From assembly GCF_004145405.1 (NCBI RefSeq), contig NZ_SELQ01000006.1, forward strand, positions 1-64,000: a stretch of DNA of 64,000 nt. Direction: 5' to 3'. This document shows, piece by piece, positions 54,180 through 63,193 of the stretch. The first letter of the stretch is position 1. The number at the start of each line of letters is the position of its first letter. The translations under genes were made by a program, and so were the position numbers. The notes under the pieces were generated by a model. It saw nothing but the letters and a program-made list of their open reading frames with translations, was not told the origin of the DNA and searched no databases. The stretch is from Salipiger sp. IMCC34102. Its GTDB lineage: Bacteria > Pseudomonadota > Alphaproteobacteria > Rhodobacterales > Rhodobacteraceae.

Positions 54180-54575
54180 ATGGAATTGATTTCCGACATG
54201 CTTTTGATGGCAGGCGCGCTGGGGGCGGGATTCTATTGCTTCATCCTGTCGCGCCGGTTGCGCAAGTTCACCGACCTCGAATCGGGTGTCGGCGGGGCCG
54301 TCGCGCGGCTCAGCGCGCAGGTCGATGATCTGACCGTATCGGTTCTTTCCGCTCAGGACACCGCGCGCAGTTCGGTGACCACGCTCGACGAGGTCAGCGC
54401 GCGCGCGGAACATGCCGCCCGGCACCTGGAACTGCTCGTGGCCTCGATGCACGATCTACCCGTCACACAAGACCCAACGCCGGAGCCGAAACACGAACCG
54501 GAGCGCAGCGCGCCGCCCAATCCGTTCCGCGCCCGCCCACGGGAAACCGCGACCAGCCAGGCCAAGGCATCATGA
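54180..54575 (+). CDS. Flagellar-operon protein of unknown function
   Basis: A 131-residue protein with an N-terminal span (MLLMAGALGAGFYCFILS), a coiled-coil-like middle part (LSAQVDDLTVSVLSAQDTARS) and a Pro-rich basic tail. No family recognised. It lies 13 bases after fliL and overlaps the motE-like gene, so it is co-transcribed. It could be an inner-membrane assembly or stator accessory. Confidence 0.75.
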   Translation: MELISDMLLMAGALGAGFYCFILSRRLRKFTDLESGVGGAVARLSAQVDDLTVSVLSAQDTARSSVTTLDEVSARAEHAARHLELLVASMHDLPVTQDPTPEPKHEPERSAPPNPFRARPRETATSQAKAS

Positions 54576-55132
54576 GCCGCAGATCCGCCCGGGGGGGAAC
54601 GCTGCACGCCATCGCCGGCCTGCTCGTGTTGTCCGGCATCGTGCGCATCGCACTCGCCGGCGAAGCCATTGCCGAGAACCTGCCGGCCCCTGAACCGGAA
54701 CAGGCCGCTCCAGTCGTCGCGGGCGACCAGCCGGAGGATCTCATCCTTGCCTTCCAGCGCCGAGAGGCGCGCCTTCAAGCCCGCGAGACCCGGCTGGAGG
54801 AGCGCATGCGCGCGCTGACCCTGGCGGAGCGCGAGGCGTCCGAGCGCCTCGAACAGCTGACCGAGGCGGAGGAGACGCTGCGCGCGATGCTCGAACAGGT
54901 CGATATCGCCGCGGAAACGGACGTCGAGCGGCTGGTCGCGGTCTACGAGAACATGAAACCGGCGGAGGCGGCGGAACTCTTCGCGCAGATGCCCCCGACT
55001 TTCGCCGCAGGTTTCATGGCGCTGCTCACCCCGCAGACCGCGGGACAGATCATGGCCCTCGTCCCGCCCGATCAGGCCTATTCGATCAGCGTGGTGCTGG
55101 CAGGCCGCAACGCGGACCTGCCCGATGAATGA
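54572..55132 (+). CDS. MotE-like motility protein
   Basis: A 186-residue exported protein with an N-terminal signal/anchor, a coiled coil (about 60-110, QRREARLQARETRLEERMRAL) and a C-terminal MgtE-N/MotE-like domain (VAVYENMKPAEAAELFAQMP). In Rhizobium, MotE is the chaperone of the periplasmic motility protein MotC. It overlaps the previous gene by four bases and is followed by motA after 33 bases, consistent with a stator role. The substrate here is unproven. Confidence 0.8.
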   Translation: MSRRSARGGTLHAIAGLLVLSGIVRIALAGEAIAENLPAPEPEQAAPVVAGDQPEDLILAFQRREARLQARETRLEERMRALTLAEREASERLEQLTEAEETLRAMLEQVDIAAETDVERLVAVYENMKPAEAAELFAQMPPTFAAGFMALLTPQTAGQIMALVPPDQAYSISVVLAGRNADLPDE

Positions 55133-55165
55133 CAGACCCAGTTTCAACGCCGAAGGAGCCGCGAC

Positions 55166-56035
55166 ATGATTGGACTGATCGGGATCGCCATCGTTTTCGT
55201 CATGGTTTTCGGCGGGTACATCCTGGCCGGGGGGAAGATGGGGATCATCCTTAAGTCCCTGCCGTTCGAGATGATCATGATCGGCGGCGCCGCCACCGGG
55301 GCCTTCGTGATCGCCAACGACACGGCTTCGATCAAGCATACGCTTCGCGATATCGGCAAGGTCTTCAAGGGGCCGAAATGGAAGCAGCAGGACTACAAGG
55401 ACCTGATGTGCCTGCTGTTCGAATTGATCCGCATCGCCCGAACCAGCCCGGTCGAACTGGAAAAGCATATCGAGCAGCCGGAGGACTCGGACATCTTCGG
55501 CAAGTATCCCAAGATCGCCGCGGACACCGAAACGGTCGCGCTGATCTGCGACACGCTGCGGTCGGCCTCAATGAACTATGACGACCCGCACCAGGTCGAA
55601 GACGTGCTCGAAAAGCGGATCGAGGCCACGTTGCACCACAAGATGCACTCGACCCACGCGCTGCAGACCATCGCCGACGGCTTGCCCGCCCTGGGGATCG
55701 TGGCCGCGGTGCTGGGCGTCATCAAGACGATGGGGTCGATCGACCAACCGCCGGAGGTGCTGGGCAAGCTGATCGGCGGTGCGTTGGTGGGGACGTTCCT
55801 CGGCGTTTTCCTGGCTTACGGGCTGGTCGGTCCCTTCTCCGTTCGGGTCAAGGCGGTCATCGAGGAGGACGCGCATTTCCAGCAGTTGGCCCGCGAGGTT
55901 CTGGTGGCGAACCTGCACCAGCATCCGCCCAACATCTGCATCGAGGTCGGTCGGCAGAACACGCCATCGCACCTGCGCCCCTCGTTCGGGGATCTCGAGG
56001 ACGCGCTGCAATCCGCGCGCAGGGATGCCGCATGA
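55166..56035 (+). CDS. motA: Flagellar motor stator protein MotA
   Basis: Proton-channel stator subunit. The 289-residue product has four spans and the MotA signatures GGKMGIILKSLPFEMIMIGGAATGAF near the N-terminus and HSTHALQTIADGLPALGIVAAVLGVIKTMG later. Its length and the large cytoplasmic loop are typical. MotB is not in the window. The motE-like gene precedes it and an exported protein follows in an ATGA overlap. Confidence 0.95.
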   Translation: MIGLIGIAIVFVMVFGGYILAGGKMGIILKSLPFEMIMIGGAATGAFVIANDTASIKHTLRDIGKVFKGPKWKQQDYKDLMCLLFELIRIARTSPVELEKHIEQPEDSDIFGKYPKIAADTETVALICDTLRSASMNYDDPHQVEDVLEKRIEATLHHKMHSTHALQTIADGLPALGIVAAVLGVIKTMGSIDQPPEVLGKLIGGALVGTFLGVFLAYGLVGPFSVRVKAVIEEDAHFQQLAREVLVANLHQHPPNICIEVGRQNTPSHLRPSFGDLEDALQSARRDAA

Positions 56036-58170
56036 TCCGTCTTGCGATCGCCCTTCTGTGCGCGCTTCTCCCCACGTTTGCCTTTGCGCAATCATCGGCC
56101 CGGACCGTTCTGTCAGGTGAGCACGGCAGTTTCACCCGGCTTTCGGTGCCGATCCCGAGGGGAGCGGGGTGGAGCCTTCGGGACGCGGGCGACGGCTATG
56201 CGCTCGATGTGGAAGGGGCTTATACCTATGATCTTACCGGTGTGTTCGACCGGATCACGCGCGACCGGATCGCACAGGTCAGCCAGGCCGACTCCTTGTT
56301 GAGGATCGACCTTGCGTGCGATTGCGACGCCACGAGCTTCCTCTACCGCGACCGCTATGTCGTGGTCGATGTCGAGACTGCCCGGCGTGAGGCGCAACCT
56401 GGCGCCGCCGCTTCGCCGGGGCCCACACCCTTCGCCAAGCAATCCTTGGCATTGCCGCTGGTCCCGGGATTGGATGGGCCAACGGTCGTCCCCCTCGCGT
56501 CAGATCCAAGCCCGATGGCGATTGACCCCAGTCCCGTATCCCGAGCGGCCGACGCAGATCTCAGGGACGTGCAGCGGCAACTATCCGATGCACTCCGCGA
56601 CGTCGCCAAAGCCGACATCCTCGAAAATCGCGAAATGGCAGAAGTCGTCCTCGATCAGGCGGAACCCTCGCCCGATACGAACGCTGGCCCCCCGGCGCTC
56701 CTCGGGACGCAAGCCGACCTGCCGGGGTTGACCTTCCGCAATGGCATGACGCCGCGTATCGCTTCGGCGTCGGACGAGCGACCATCGTCCTGCTGGCCCC
56801 AGGAGTACACCGACGTCGCAAGCTGGATGCCTGAAGGGGAAACGGGATATGCGAGCCTGCGCGAACGCCGGTCGGTCCTGACGGATACGCGGGACACACC
56901 CGATCCGAATGCCATTACGGACCTGGCCCGGGCCTATATTCATCATGGTTTCGGGGCGGAAGCCGCGCTGGTCCTCGACATCGACGGCAACGACAGCCGC
57001 GCCCGGCAGGCCTTGCGATCTCTGGCCGAGATCACCGACGACAGCGGCCCCGGTGCTGCGCTCGCGTCGCAGGCCGGCTGTCCGGGGCCCGTCTCACTTT
57101 GGGTCTACCTGTCCCAGGCCGAACCCGCGACGTCTGCTGCGGACATCACCCTGACGTTCAAGACCCTGCCTCCGGGCCTGAAATTGGCCTTGGGCGGCCG
57201 TCTGGCGGTGCGCCTCGCCGAGGACGGACAGGCCGAAGATGCGAACCAGGTGCTGGATAGCCTTTCTGCCGTGAACGCACCGCTGCAGGACCAGGTCCTC
57301 TATGATCTGCTCGTCAGCCTCGCCTCGCAGGACGGCCCGATGTCGCAGGGACAGATCAACGCGTTCCTGGACGCAGAAACCGACTTGCCGCCGGAGGTGC
57401 TGATCGCGTTGGCCGACCGTGCACGCGCGGCTGATCTTGCACCGCCACCGGATTTGGTCGCACGGTTGGAAGACCGGGTCTTCACCGCGCGCGACACGTC
57501 TCTGGCCGCTCTACTGCAGGCCGCGCTCGTGCGCAGTTACACCGCGCTTGAACTATATCCGGACGCCATTGCGCGGGCCAGATCCGCGCAGGAAGCTGAT
57601 CCCGACAGCGGGCTTCTGTCCGAGGTCGTGCTTGCGGCGGCGGGCGCGGCCGAGGTTGCCACGATCATCGACGTCGCGTTCGACCCCGAAGCCGGCACGC
57701 TTGAACCGCAAGCACAGAACGCCCTGGCCCGCCGGCTGCTGGATCTGGGCTTCCCGGACCGGGCCCACGATCTTCTGCAAGGTCCCGCCCGCGGCCGGAC
57801 GATGGCCGAGCGGCGATACCTGCGCGCCGAGGCCGAGATCGCCTTGGGCGATGCCGTGCAAGCCGCCGAGACATTGTCCGGGATCACGACCCCGCGGGCC
57901 GAGGCGATCCTGTCAGGCGCCGATTGGACCGAGGTGCGCGACGACGCCGAAGCGCGGAACGGACTGGCTTGGCGACAGTCGGACTGGACCGAACTGGTTC
58001 AGTCGGAAGATGAGGAATTGCAAGGCCTCGCGACGCTCGCGACCCGTGCGGCCCCCGCCCCCTCGCCCGATGCACTTCTGACGTCGAGCCGGCAACTTCT
58101 CGAAGAATCCGCCGCCGCACGGGCGACGTTGCAGTCAGGACTGGAGCGATTCGCGATCCCCGAGAACTGA
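56032..58170 (+). CDS. Large exported protein of the flagellar cluster, function unknown
   Basis: A 712-residue protein with a signal peptide (MIRLAIALLCALLPTFAFAQ). The first 115 residues are beta-rich with two close cysteines (C96, C98 in ACDCD); this region resembles an AMIN-like domain by eye only. A Pro/Ala-rich linker follows (about 125-175), then a long alpha-helical, TPR-like region to the C-terminus. It is lysine-poor. It overlaps motA and precedes flhA, so it is embedded in the stator/export operon. It could be a MotC-like or MotK-like periplasmic stator partner of the MotE-like protein, but this is not shown by sequence identity. Confidence 0.82.
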   Translation: MIRLAIALLCALLPTFAFAQSSARTVLSGEHGSFTRLSVPIPRGAGWSLRDAGDGYALDVEGAYTYDLTGVFDRITRDRIAQVSQADSLLRIDLACDCDATSFLYRDRYVVVDVETARREAQPGAAASPGPTPFAKQSLALPLVPGLDGPTVVPLASDPSPMAIDPSPVSRAADADLRDVQRQLSDALRDVAKADILENREMAEVVLDQAEPSPDTNAGPPALLGTQADLPGLTFRNGMTPRIASASDERPSSCWPQEYTDVASWMPEGETGYASLRERRSVLTDTRDTPDPNAITDLARAYIHHGFGAEAALVLDIDGNDSRARQALRSLAEITDDSGPGAALASQAGCPGPVSLWVYLSQAEPATSAADITLTFKTLPPGLKLALGGRLAVRLAEDGQAEDANQVLDSLSAVNAPLQDQVLYDLLVSLASQDGPMSQGQINAFLDAETDLPPEVLIALADRARAADLAPPPDLVARLEDRVFTARDTSLAALLQAALVRSYTALELYPDAIARARSAQEADPDSGLLSEVVLAAAGAAEVATIIDVAFDPEAGTLEPQAQNALARRLLDLGFPDRAHDLLQGPARGRTMAERRYLRAEAEIALGDAVQAAETLSGITTPRAEAILSGADWTEVRDDAEARNGLAWRQSDWTELVQSEDEELQGLATLATRAAPAPSPDALLTSSRQLLEESAAARATLQSGLERFAIPEN

Positions 58171-58301
58171 CTGCCGCTCACCATTTATCAACCATTCCGA
58201 CCGCATGATCCGGCAACCGTTAAGAGGATAGAACTCATGCCGTGCAGAATGCCGGTTGCCACGATCGCCCGTCTCGAACTGTCCTGCGTTCGGGGACCGT
58301 T

Positions 58302-60389
58302 ATGGACCTGACCCTGTCCGGAAGAATCTTCCAGCCCACGGTCATGCTGGCGCTGGCGTTGATGGCGGTGATCGCGATGATGATCCTGCCGATGCCCGCC
58401 TGGGTGCTGGACGTGGGGCTGGCCGCGTCCTTCGCCCTTGCAATCCTGATCTTCACCGTGACGCTCTTCATCGATCGCCCGCTCGATTTCTCGGCATTTC
58501 CGACCGTGCTTCTGGCTTCGCTGATGCTGCGGCTTTCGCTCAACGTCTCCTCGACGAAGCTCATCATCGGTGAAGGGCATACCGGGACCGCGGCCGCCGG
58601 GGACGTGATCGAGGGCTTCGCCATGTTCGTGATGGGCGGAAATGCCATTCTGGGGGTCGTCGTCTTCTGCGTCCTGCTGATCGTGAACTTCGTTGTCATC
58701 AACAAGGGCGCCACCCGCATGGCCGAAGTCGGCGCCCGTTTCGCGCTGGACGCAATGCCGGGCAAGCAGTTGGCGATCGACGCGGACATGTCGGCGGGCG
58801 CCATCGATCATGCCACGGCCAAGGAACGGCGCGAGCGCGAGCAGGCGGAGACGACGTTCTTCGGCTCGCTCGACGGTGCATCGAAATTCGTCAAGGGCGA
58901 TGCGGTCGCGGGGCTGCTGATCACCGGTCTGAACCTCGTGGTCGGGCTGGTCATCGGGATCTTCGTGATGGGCATGCCAGCGACCCGGGCGATGGAGACC
59001 TATGCCATCCTGACCGTGGGCGACGGGCTGGTCAGCCAGATTCCCGCGGTGGTGATCTCGATCGCCTCGGCGCTGCTCCTGGCCCGCGGCGGGGCCACGG
59101 GACCAACCGACGTCGCCCTCGTGGGACAGTTGGGCCGACACCCGGCGGCATTGGCGACGGTCGCCACGCTGATGGCGCTTTTCGCGATCATCCCCGGCTT
59201 GCCCTTCGTCCCCTTCATGGCCGGTGCGGTCGTGGTGGGGATCTGTGCCTGGCGTGGCGTCCGCCTGGCGGCGCAACAAAAGGAAGAGCCGGAGCAGGAA
59301 GCCTTCGATGCGCCTGCCCCCGATAGGTCCTTAGGCGACATGCTGGACCTCGACGATATCCAAGTGGAGTTCGCCCCGGATCTGGTGGAGATGGTCGTCG
59401 ACCAGGGAACCGGACTCGATGCGCGGATCGTCAACATGCGCAAGCATATCGCCACCGGCTTCGGCGTGCTACTGCCGGAAGTGCGATTGACGGACAATCC
59501 CGCCTTTCCGCCCGGGACCTACGCCGTCCACGTGCACGGGGTCGAACAGGTACGCGACATCCTGCGCCCCGACCGCGCGCTGGTCCTCTTGTCCGAGGAG
59601 GAGAGCCTGCCGCTCAACGGTGAAAGCGTGGCGGAACCTGTCTACGGCGCGCCCGCGATGTGGGTTTCGGCCGCGGAACAGGAGCGCGCGGCCTTGGCCG
59701 GTTTGACCACCGTGCAACCCGCCGAGGTTCTGGCCACCCACCTTCTGGAAGTGGTGAAACGCAATTTTCCGCGACTGCTCACCCACAAGGCACTGCGTCG
59801 CCGCCTGGACGAGATGGTCCAGCTCTCCGACGCCAGGCGGGCGGAAGCGAACCGCAAGCTTCTGGACGAGTTGATGCCCGACCGCGTCCCGATGGACGTG
59901 CTGCTGGGCGTTCTGCGCCAGCTTCTGGAGGAACGCGTGTCGATCCGCAATCTTCCCCTCATCCTTGAAGCGACGGCAGAAGCGCGGCAATCGCATCCCA
60001 CCGTCGAAGGCATGGTGGAATTCGTTCGCCAGCGTCTGGGCTTCCAACTGGTTGCGGACCTTCGCCGCCCCGACGGCACGGTGCCGCTGATCCAACTTGC
60101 ACCGGAATGGGAAGATACCTTTGCCAGCTACGAGGTGCGGACCGACCGGGGCGGCAGCGCCGATGTTGCCCTGCCCCCGGAGGAGTTCAACAAGTTGGCC
60201 GACGGCATTGCCGAAAAGCTGGACGAGGCCGCGTCGCAAGGCACCCTGGCCGCGGTGGTGACCTCGGTTCGACGCCGGCGCTTTTTGCGCACGGTCATGG
60301 CCGCCCGTGGCATGCTCAATCCCGTCATGTCCTTCGAGGAGATCGGAATCGACGCCCGCCCCGCCCTCGTCGGACTCGTGCCGTCGTGA
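58302..60389 (+). CDS. flhA: Flagellar export protein FlhA
   Basis: Large export-gate membrane protein that couples proton flow to substrate export and binds substrates and chaperones. The 695-residue product has about eight N-terminal spans, the conserved cytoplasmic FHIPEP segment in degenerate form (VNFVVINKGATRMAEVGARFALDAMPGKQLAIDADMSAG), and a C-terminal cytoplasmic domain with VMDLTLSGRIF at the start. ATG 58302 has a GGGGA site; upstream in-frame codons were rejected. It overlaps fliR by GTGA. Confidence 0.95.
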   Translation: MDLTLSGRIFQPTVMLALALMAVIAMMILPMPAWVLDVGLAASFALAILIFTVTLFIDRPLDFSAFPTVLLASLMLRLSLNVSSTKLIIGEGHTGTAAAGDVIEGFAMFVMGGNAILGVVVFCVLLIVNFVVINKGATRMAEVGARFALDAMPGKQLAIDADMSAGAIDHATAKERREREQAETTFFGSLDGASKFVKGDAVAGLLITGLNLVVGLVIGIFVMGMPATRAMETYAILTVGDGLVSQIPAVVISIASALLLARGGATGPTDVALVGQLGRHPAALATVATLMALFAIIPGLPFVPFMAGAVVVGICAWRGVRLAAQQKEEPEQEAFDAPAPDRSLGDMLDLDDIQVEFAPDLVEMVVDQGTGLDARIVNMRKHIATGFGVLLPEVRLTDNPAFPPGTYAVHVHGVEQVRDILRPDRALVLLSEEESLPLNGESVAEPVYGAPAMWVSAAEQERAALAGLTTVQPAEVLATHLLEVVKRNFPRLLTHKALRRRLDEMVQLSDARRAEANRKLLDELMPDRVPMDVLLGVLRQLLEERVSIRNLPLILEATAEARQSHPTVEGMVEFVRQRLGFQLVADLRRPDGTVPLIQLAPEWEDTFASYEVRTDRGGSADVALPPEEFNKLADGIAEKLDEAASQGTLAAVVTSVRRRRFLRTVMAARGMLNPVMSFEEIGIDARPALVGLVPS

Positions 60390-61168
60390 TCGCGGATCTC
60401 GCCGGACTGCTGGGGCTGTCGCAAAGGCTCTTGTGGACCGGCTTCGTCGTCTTCCTGCGCGTCGGGGCACTTGCGGCGCTTCTGCCGGCTTTCGGGGAAC
60501 AATCGATCCCGGTTCGGGTCCGTCTTGGCCTTGCCTTTGCATTCACCGTCGTCGTGCTGCCCTCGATTGCGCCCGACATCCCGCAGATCCCGCAGAGCGC
60601 CACGGCGTTGGTGGCGATCCTGGGGACGGAGGTCCTGGCTGGTCTGTTCTTCGGGCTTCTCTTGAGATTCTTCGTGCTGGCCTTGCAGATCGCGGGCACC
60701 GTTGCGGCCCAATCCACATCCCTCAGCCAGATTTTCGGCGGATCCGCCGGGGTCGATCCGCAACCGGCCATCGGTCGCGTGCTGGTCACGGCAGGACTGG
60801 CGCTGGCGGCGGCGATGGGTCTGCATACCGATTTCGCCGCCTACATGATCGAGACCTATGCCTTGGTCCCGATCGGCCAAGCGATGGATCCGACCGTCGT
60901 CGCGGACCTCGGCTTGGCGGCGGTCAGCCACGTCTTTGCCCTGGGGTTCACGCTGGCCGCCCCCTTCGTGATCTCGTCGCTCGTCTACAATGTCACGCTC
61001 GGCGTCATCAATCGCGCGATGCCCCAGTTGATGGTCAGCTTCATCGGCGCCCCGGCGATCACCGCAGGGGGGCTCTTGCTGCTGGCGGTCTGCGCGCCGC
61101 TGATGTTGGAGGTCTGGTTGTCGGCCCTGCGCGTCGTCGTGGATGATCCCGCCGGGGCCTTCCGATGA
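60386..61168 (+). CDS. fliR: Flagellar export-gate protein FliR
   Basis: Six-span membrane protein of the FliP-FliQ-FliR gate, 260 residues. Landmarks are RVGALAALLPAFGEQSIPVRVRLGLA near the N-terminus and NVTLGVINRAMPQLMVSFIGAPAITAGG near the C-terminus. It starts at GTG 60386 in a GTGA overlap with flhA and ends in an ATGA overlap with flhB. The longer in-frame extension lies inside flhA and was rejected. Confidence 0.94.
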   Translation: MIADLAGLLGLSQRLLWTGFVVFLRVGALAALLPAFGEQSIPVRVRLGLAFAFTVVVLPSIAPDIPQIPQSATALVAILGTEVLAGLFFGLLLRFFVLALQIAGTVAAQSTSLSQIFGGSAGVDPQPAIGRVLVTAGLALAAAMGLHTDFAAYMIETYALVPIGQAMDPTVVADLGLAAVSHVFALGFTLAAPFVISSLVYNVTLGVINRAMPQLMVSFIGAPAITAGGLLLLAVCAPLMLEVWLSALRVVVDDPAGAFR

Positions 61169-62247
61169 GCGAGGAAGACCAGAGCGACAAGCAGCACGAG
61201 GCGTCCCAGAAGAAGCTGGACGACGCGCGCAAGAAAGGCGAGATCGCGAAGTCCAACGACCTGATCACGGCGGCTTCCTATGCGGGGTTGCTCCTCGCAT
61301 TGGTGGCCCTTGGCTCGGGGCCGTTCCTGTCGGCCGCCACGAGCCTGCGGGGTCTTCTGGATCACGCGGATCGCCTTTCCGCCCTGGCCTTGGACGGCGG
61401 CGTGCAACCGGTGATGGGCGGCATCCTGCTGCCCGTGGCAGGTGCTATGGCCGCCTGGTTCACCTTGCCCGCAGGGCTGGCTTTGCTGTGCATCCTGGCG
61501 CAGAGGGCCTTCGTTCTGGCACCCACAAAGATCGCGCCGAAGCTTTCCCGGATTTCGCCCATCACGGGGGCCAAGAACAAGTTCGGCCGCCAGGGGCTGT
61601 TCGAATTCGCCAAGAGTTTCGCCAAGCTGATGCTCTATAGCACGGTCCTTGGCGTCTACCTGTTGTCGCAGAAGGATCGGATCGTGGCTTCCACGACCCT
61701 GTCTGCGGGCCAGGTCGTGGTGGAGCTCGGGCGCATGATGACCACGCTTCTCGGCATCGTCCTGTGCATCGCGGCGGCGCTCGGGATCGTGGATTATCTG
61801 TTTCAGCACGCGGAACACCAGCGCAAGAACCGCATGTCCCGCAAGGAAATGACCGACGAGGCGAAATCCTCCGAAGGTGACCCTGCCATGAAGCAGCGCC
61901 GCCGCCAGAAGGGTATCGACCTCGCGATGAACCAGATGCTGCAGGACGTACCGGAGGCGAGCGTCATCGTGGTGAACCCCACGCATTATGCCGTGGCCTT
62001 GAAGTGGGCCGCGGCGGCTGGAACCGCGCCGGTCTGCGTGGCCAAGGGCACCGACGAGATTGCCGCCCGCATACGGGAAGTGGCGACGGAACACGCCATT
62101 CCGATTCATTCCGATCCGCCCACCGCGCGCGCACTCTTCGCGACGACCGAAATTGGACAGGAGATCGCACCGGATCATTACCGTGCCGTGGCCGCGGCGA
62201 TACGCTTTGCCGATGACATGCGCCGTCGCATGCGGGGCCGCCGATGA
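61165..62247 (+). CDS. flhB: Flagellar export switch protein FlhB
   Basis: Membrane protein that changes export specificity from rod/hook to filament by self-cleavage. The 360-residue product has four spans and a cytoplasmic domain with the autocleavage motif NPTH at 271-274. The N-terminus (SEEDQSDKQHEASQKKLDDARKKGEIAKSND) is typical. It overlaps fliR and the following coiled-coil gene by four bases each. Confidence 0.95.
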   Translation: MSEEDQSDKQHEASQKKLDDARKKGEIAKSNDLITAASYAGLLLALVALGSGPFLSAATSLRGLLDHADRLSALALDGGVQPVMGGILLPVAGAMAAWFTLPAGLALLCILAQRAFVLAPTKIAPKLSRISPITGAKNKFGRQGLFEFAKSFAKLMLYSTVLGVYLLSQKDRIVASTTLSAGQVVVELGRMMTTLLGIVLCIAAALGIVDYLFQHAEHQRKNRMSRKEMTDEAKSSEGDPAMKQRRRQKGIDLAMNQMLQDVPEASVIVVNPTHYAVALKWAAAAGTAPVCVAKGTDEIAARIREVATEHAIPIHSDPPTARALFATTEIGQEIAPDHYRAVAAAIRFADDMRRRMRGRR

Positions 62248-62636
62248 CGCCCCGTCAGGCCGCAGAGCTTGCCCGGATCGCCCAGGTGGCGTTCCAGGCC
62301 GATCGCGCCCGGATGGCAAAGGTGCAGCGGGCCGAGCAGCGACTTCGCGCACAGCTTGACGAGATCAAGGCGCAGGAACGTCAGGCCCGCGACCGTGCGG
62401 CACAAGCGCCGGACGCTATGGCGTTGGCGGGGGGCGACCGCCTCTGGCACCAGTGGATCGAGGGCCGGCGCACGACCATCCAGACGGAGCTTGCGCAGCT
62501 CTTGGCGCGCAAGGCGGATTTGCAGTCAGAGCTGAGAGCTTCGTTCGGACGCAAGGCGGCGGCCGAAGCCCTGGAGGCGCGCGCCGTCACGCTGGTCCAA
62601 AAGGACCGAGACCGCCGAAACACATGGTCGGACTAG
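62244..62636 (+). CDS. Coiled-coil flagellar-operon protein, possibly FliJ-like
   Basis: A 130-residue, highly charged, all-helical protein (QRAEQRLRAQLDEIKAQERQARDRA, TELAQLLARKADLQSEL). It is at the end of the rightward operon, where a FliJ-type chaperone/ATPase-stalk protein could be expected. No sequence signature confirms FliJ. The ATGA overlap with flhB shows translational coupling. Confidence 0.65.
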   Translation: MTPRQAAELARIAQVAFQADRARMAKVQRAEQRLRAQLDEIKAQERQARDRAAQAPDAMALAGGDRLWHQWIEGRRTTIQTELAQLLARKADLQSELRASFGRKAAAEALEARAVTLVQKDRDRRNTWSD

Positions 62637-62656
62637 GTCGACCGTCGGCGCTCGGC

Positions 62657-63172
62657 TCAGACGTCCTGGCGCACGATATCGAGGACCAGCACGTCGAGGG
62701 CCGTCTCTCCGACGATATCCCGGGCAGAGCGTAGCAGATCCTCGCGCAGTACCTGCATCTTGTCGTCGTGTGTATAGTTGCCGGTGAAGCCGCCGATGTT
62801 GGCATGGGCGAACATGTCCTGCAGAAGCCGGTCGCGCAGGCGCGGTTCCTTGGCGAAGACTTGGTCCATTTCGCCTTCCGGCACCTCGATGCTGACCGTG
62901 ACCAGCATCATGGCCCCCAGCGCCTCGTCCTCGATCACCGGGACGAGGAATTGTTTCTCAAGCAAGGCATATTCCGTCGCCGCCTCCGGTTCGATCGGCA
63001 GGACCGCCTCTGCCGCTTCAGGCCCCGACGGACCGCAGGGGGCAGTGGCTTCGTCGAGTTCCGGCAAGGTTTCGGCTGGGTCTTCGGGTTGCGCGCGTGT
63101 GGCGTAGGCCGCCCCCCCGCCGATGCCTGCACCGACCAAGATCATGCCGAGTGGCAAAAGGAATTTCTTCAT
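62657..63172 (-). CDS. Second FliL-family protein
   Basis: A 171-residue protein with an N-terminal span (FLLPLGMILVGAGIGGGAAYA) and a periplasmic domain related to FliL (KQFLVPVIEDEALGAMMLVTVSIEVPEG, RDRLLQDMFAHANIGGF). It is encoded with flgH on the minus strand, unlike the first fliL. Divergence suggests a different role from the fliL at 53654. It is convergent with the coiled-coil gene. Confidence 0.82.
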   Translation of the reverse strand: MKKFLLPLGMILVGAGIGGGAAYATRAQPEDPAETLPELDEATAPCGPSGPEAAEAVLPIEPEAATEYALLEKQFLVPVIEDEALGAMMLVTVSIEVPEGEMDQVFAKEPRLRDRLLQDMFAHANIGGFTGNYTHDDKMQVLREDLLRSARDIVGETALDVLVLDIVRQDV

Positions 63173-63193
63173 CTCGAGGGGTCCTTTCGCGGC

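Noticed and set aside
58171-58301. Possible CtrA site before flhA
   Set aside because: Only half-site-like matches (TCAACCAT and a lone TTAA) with wrong spacing; not a TTAA-N7-TTAA pair.
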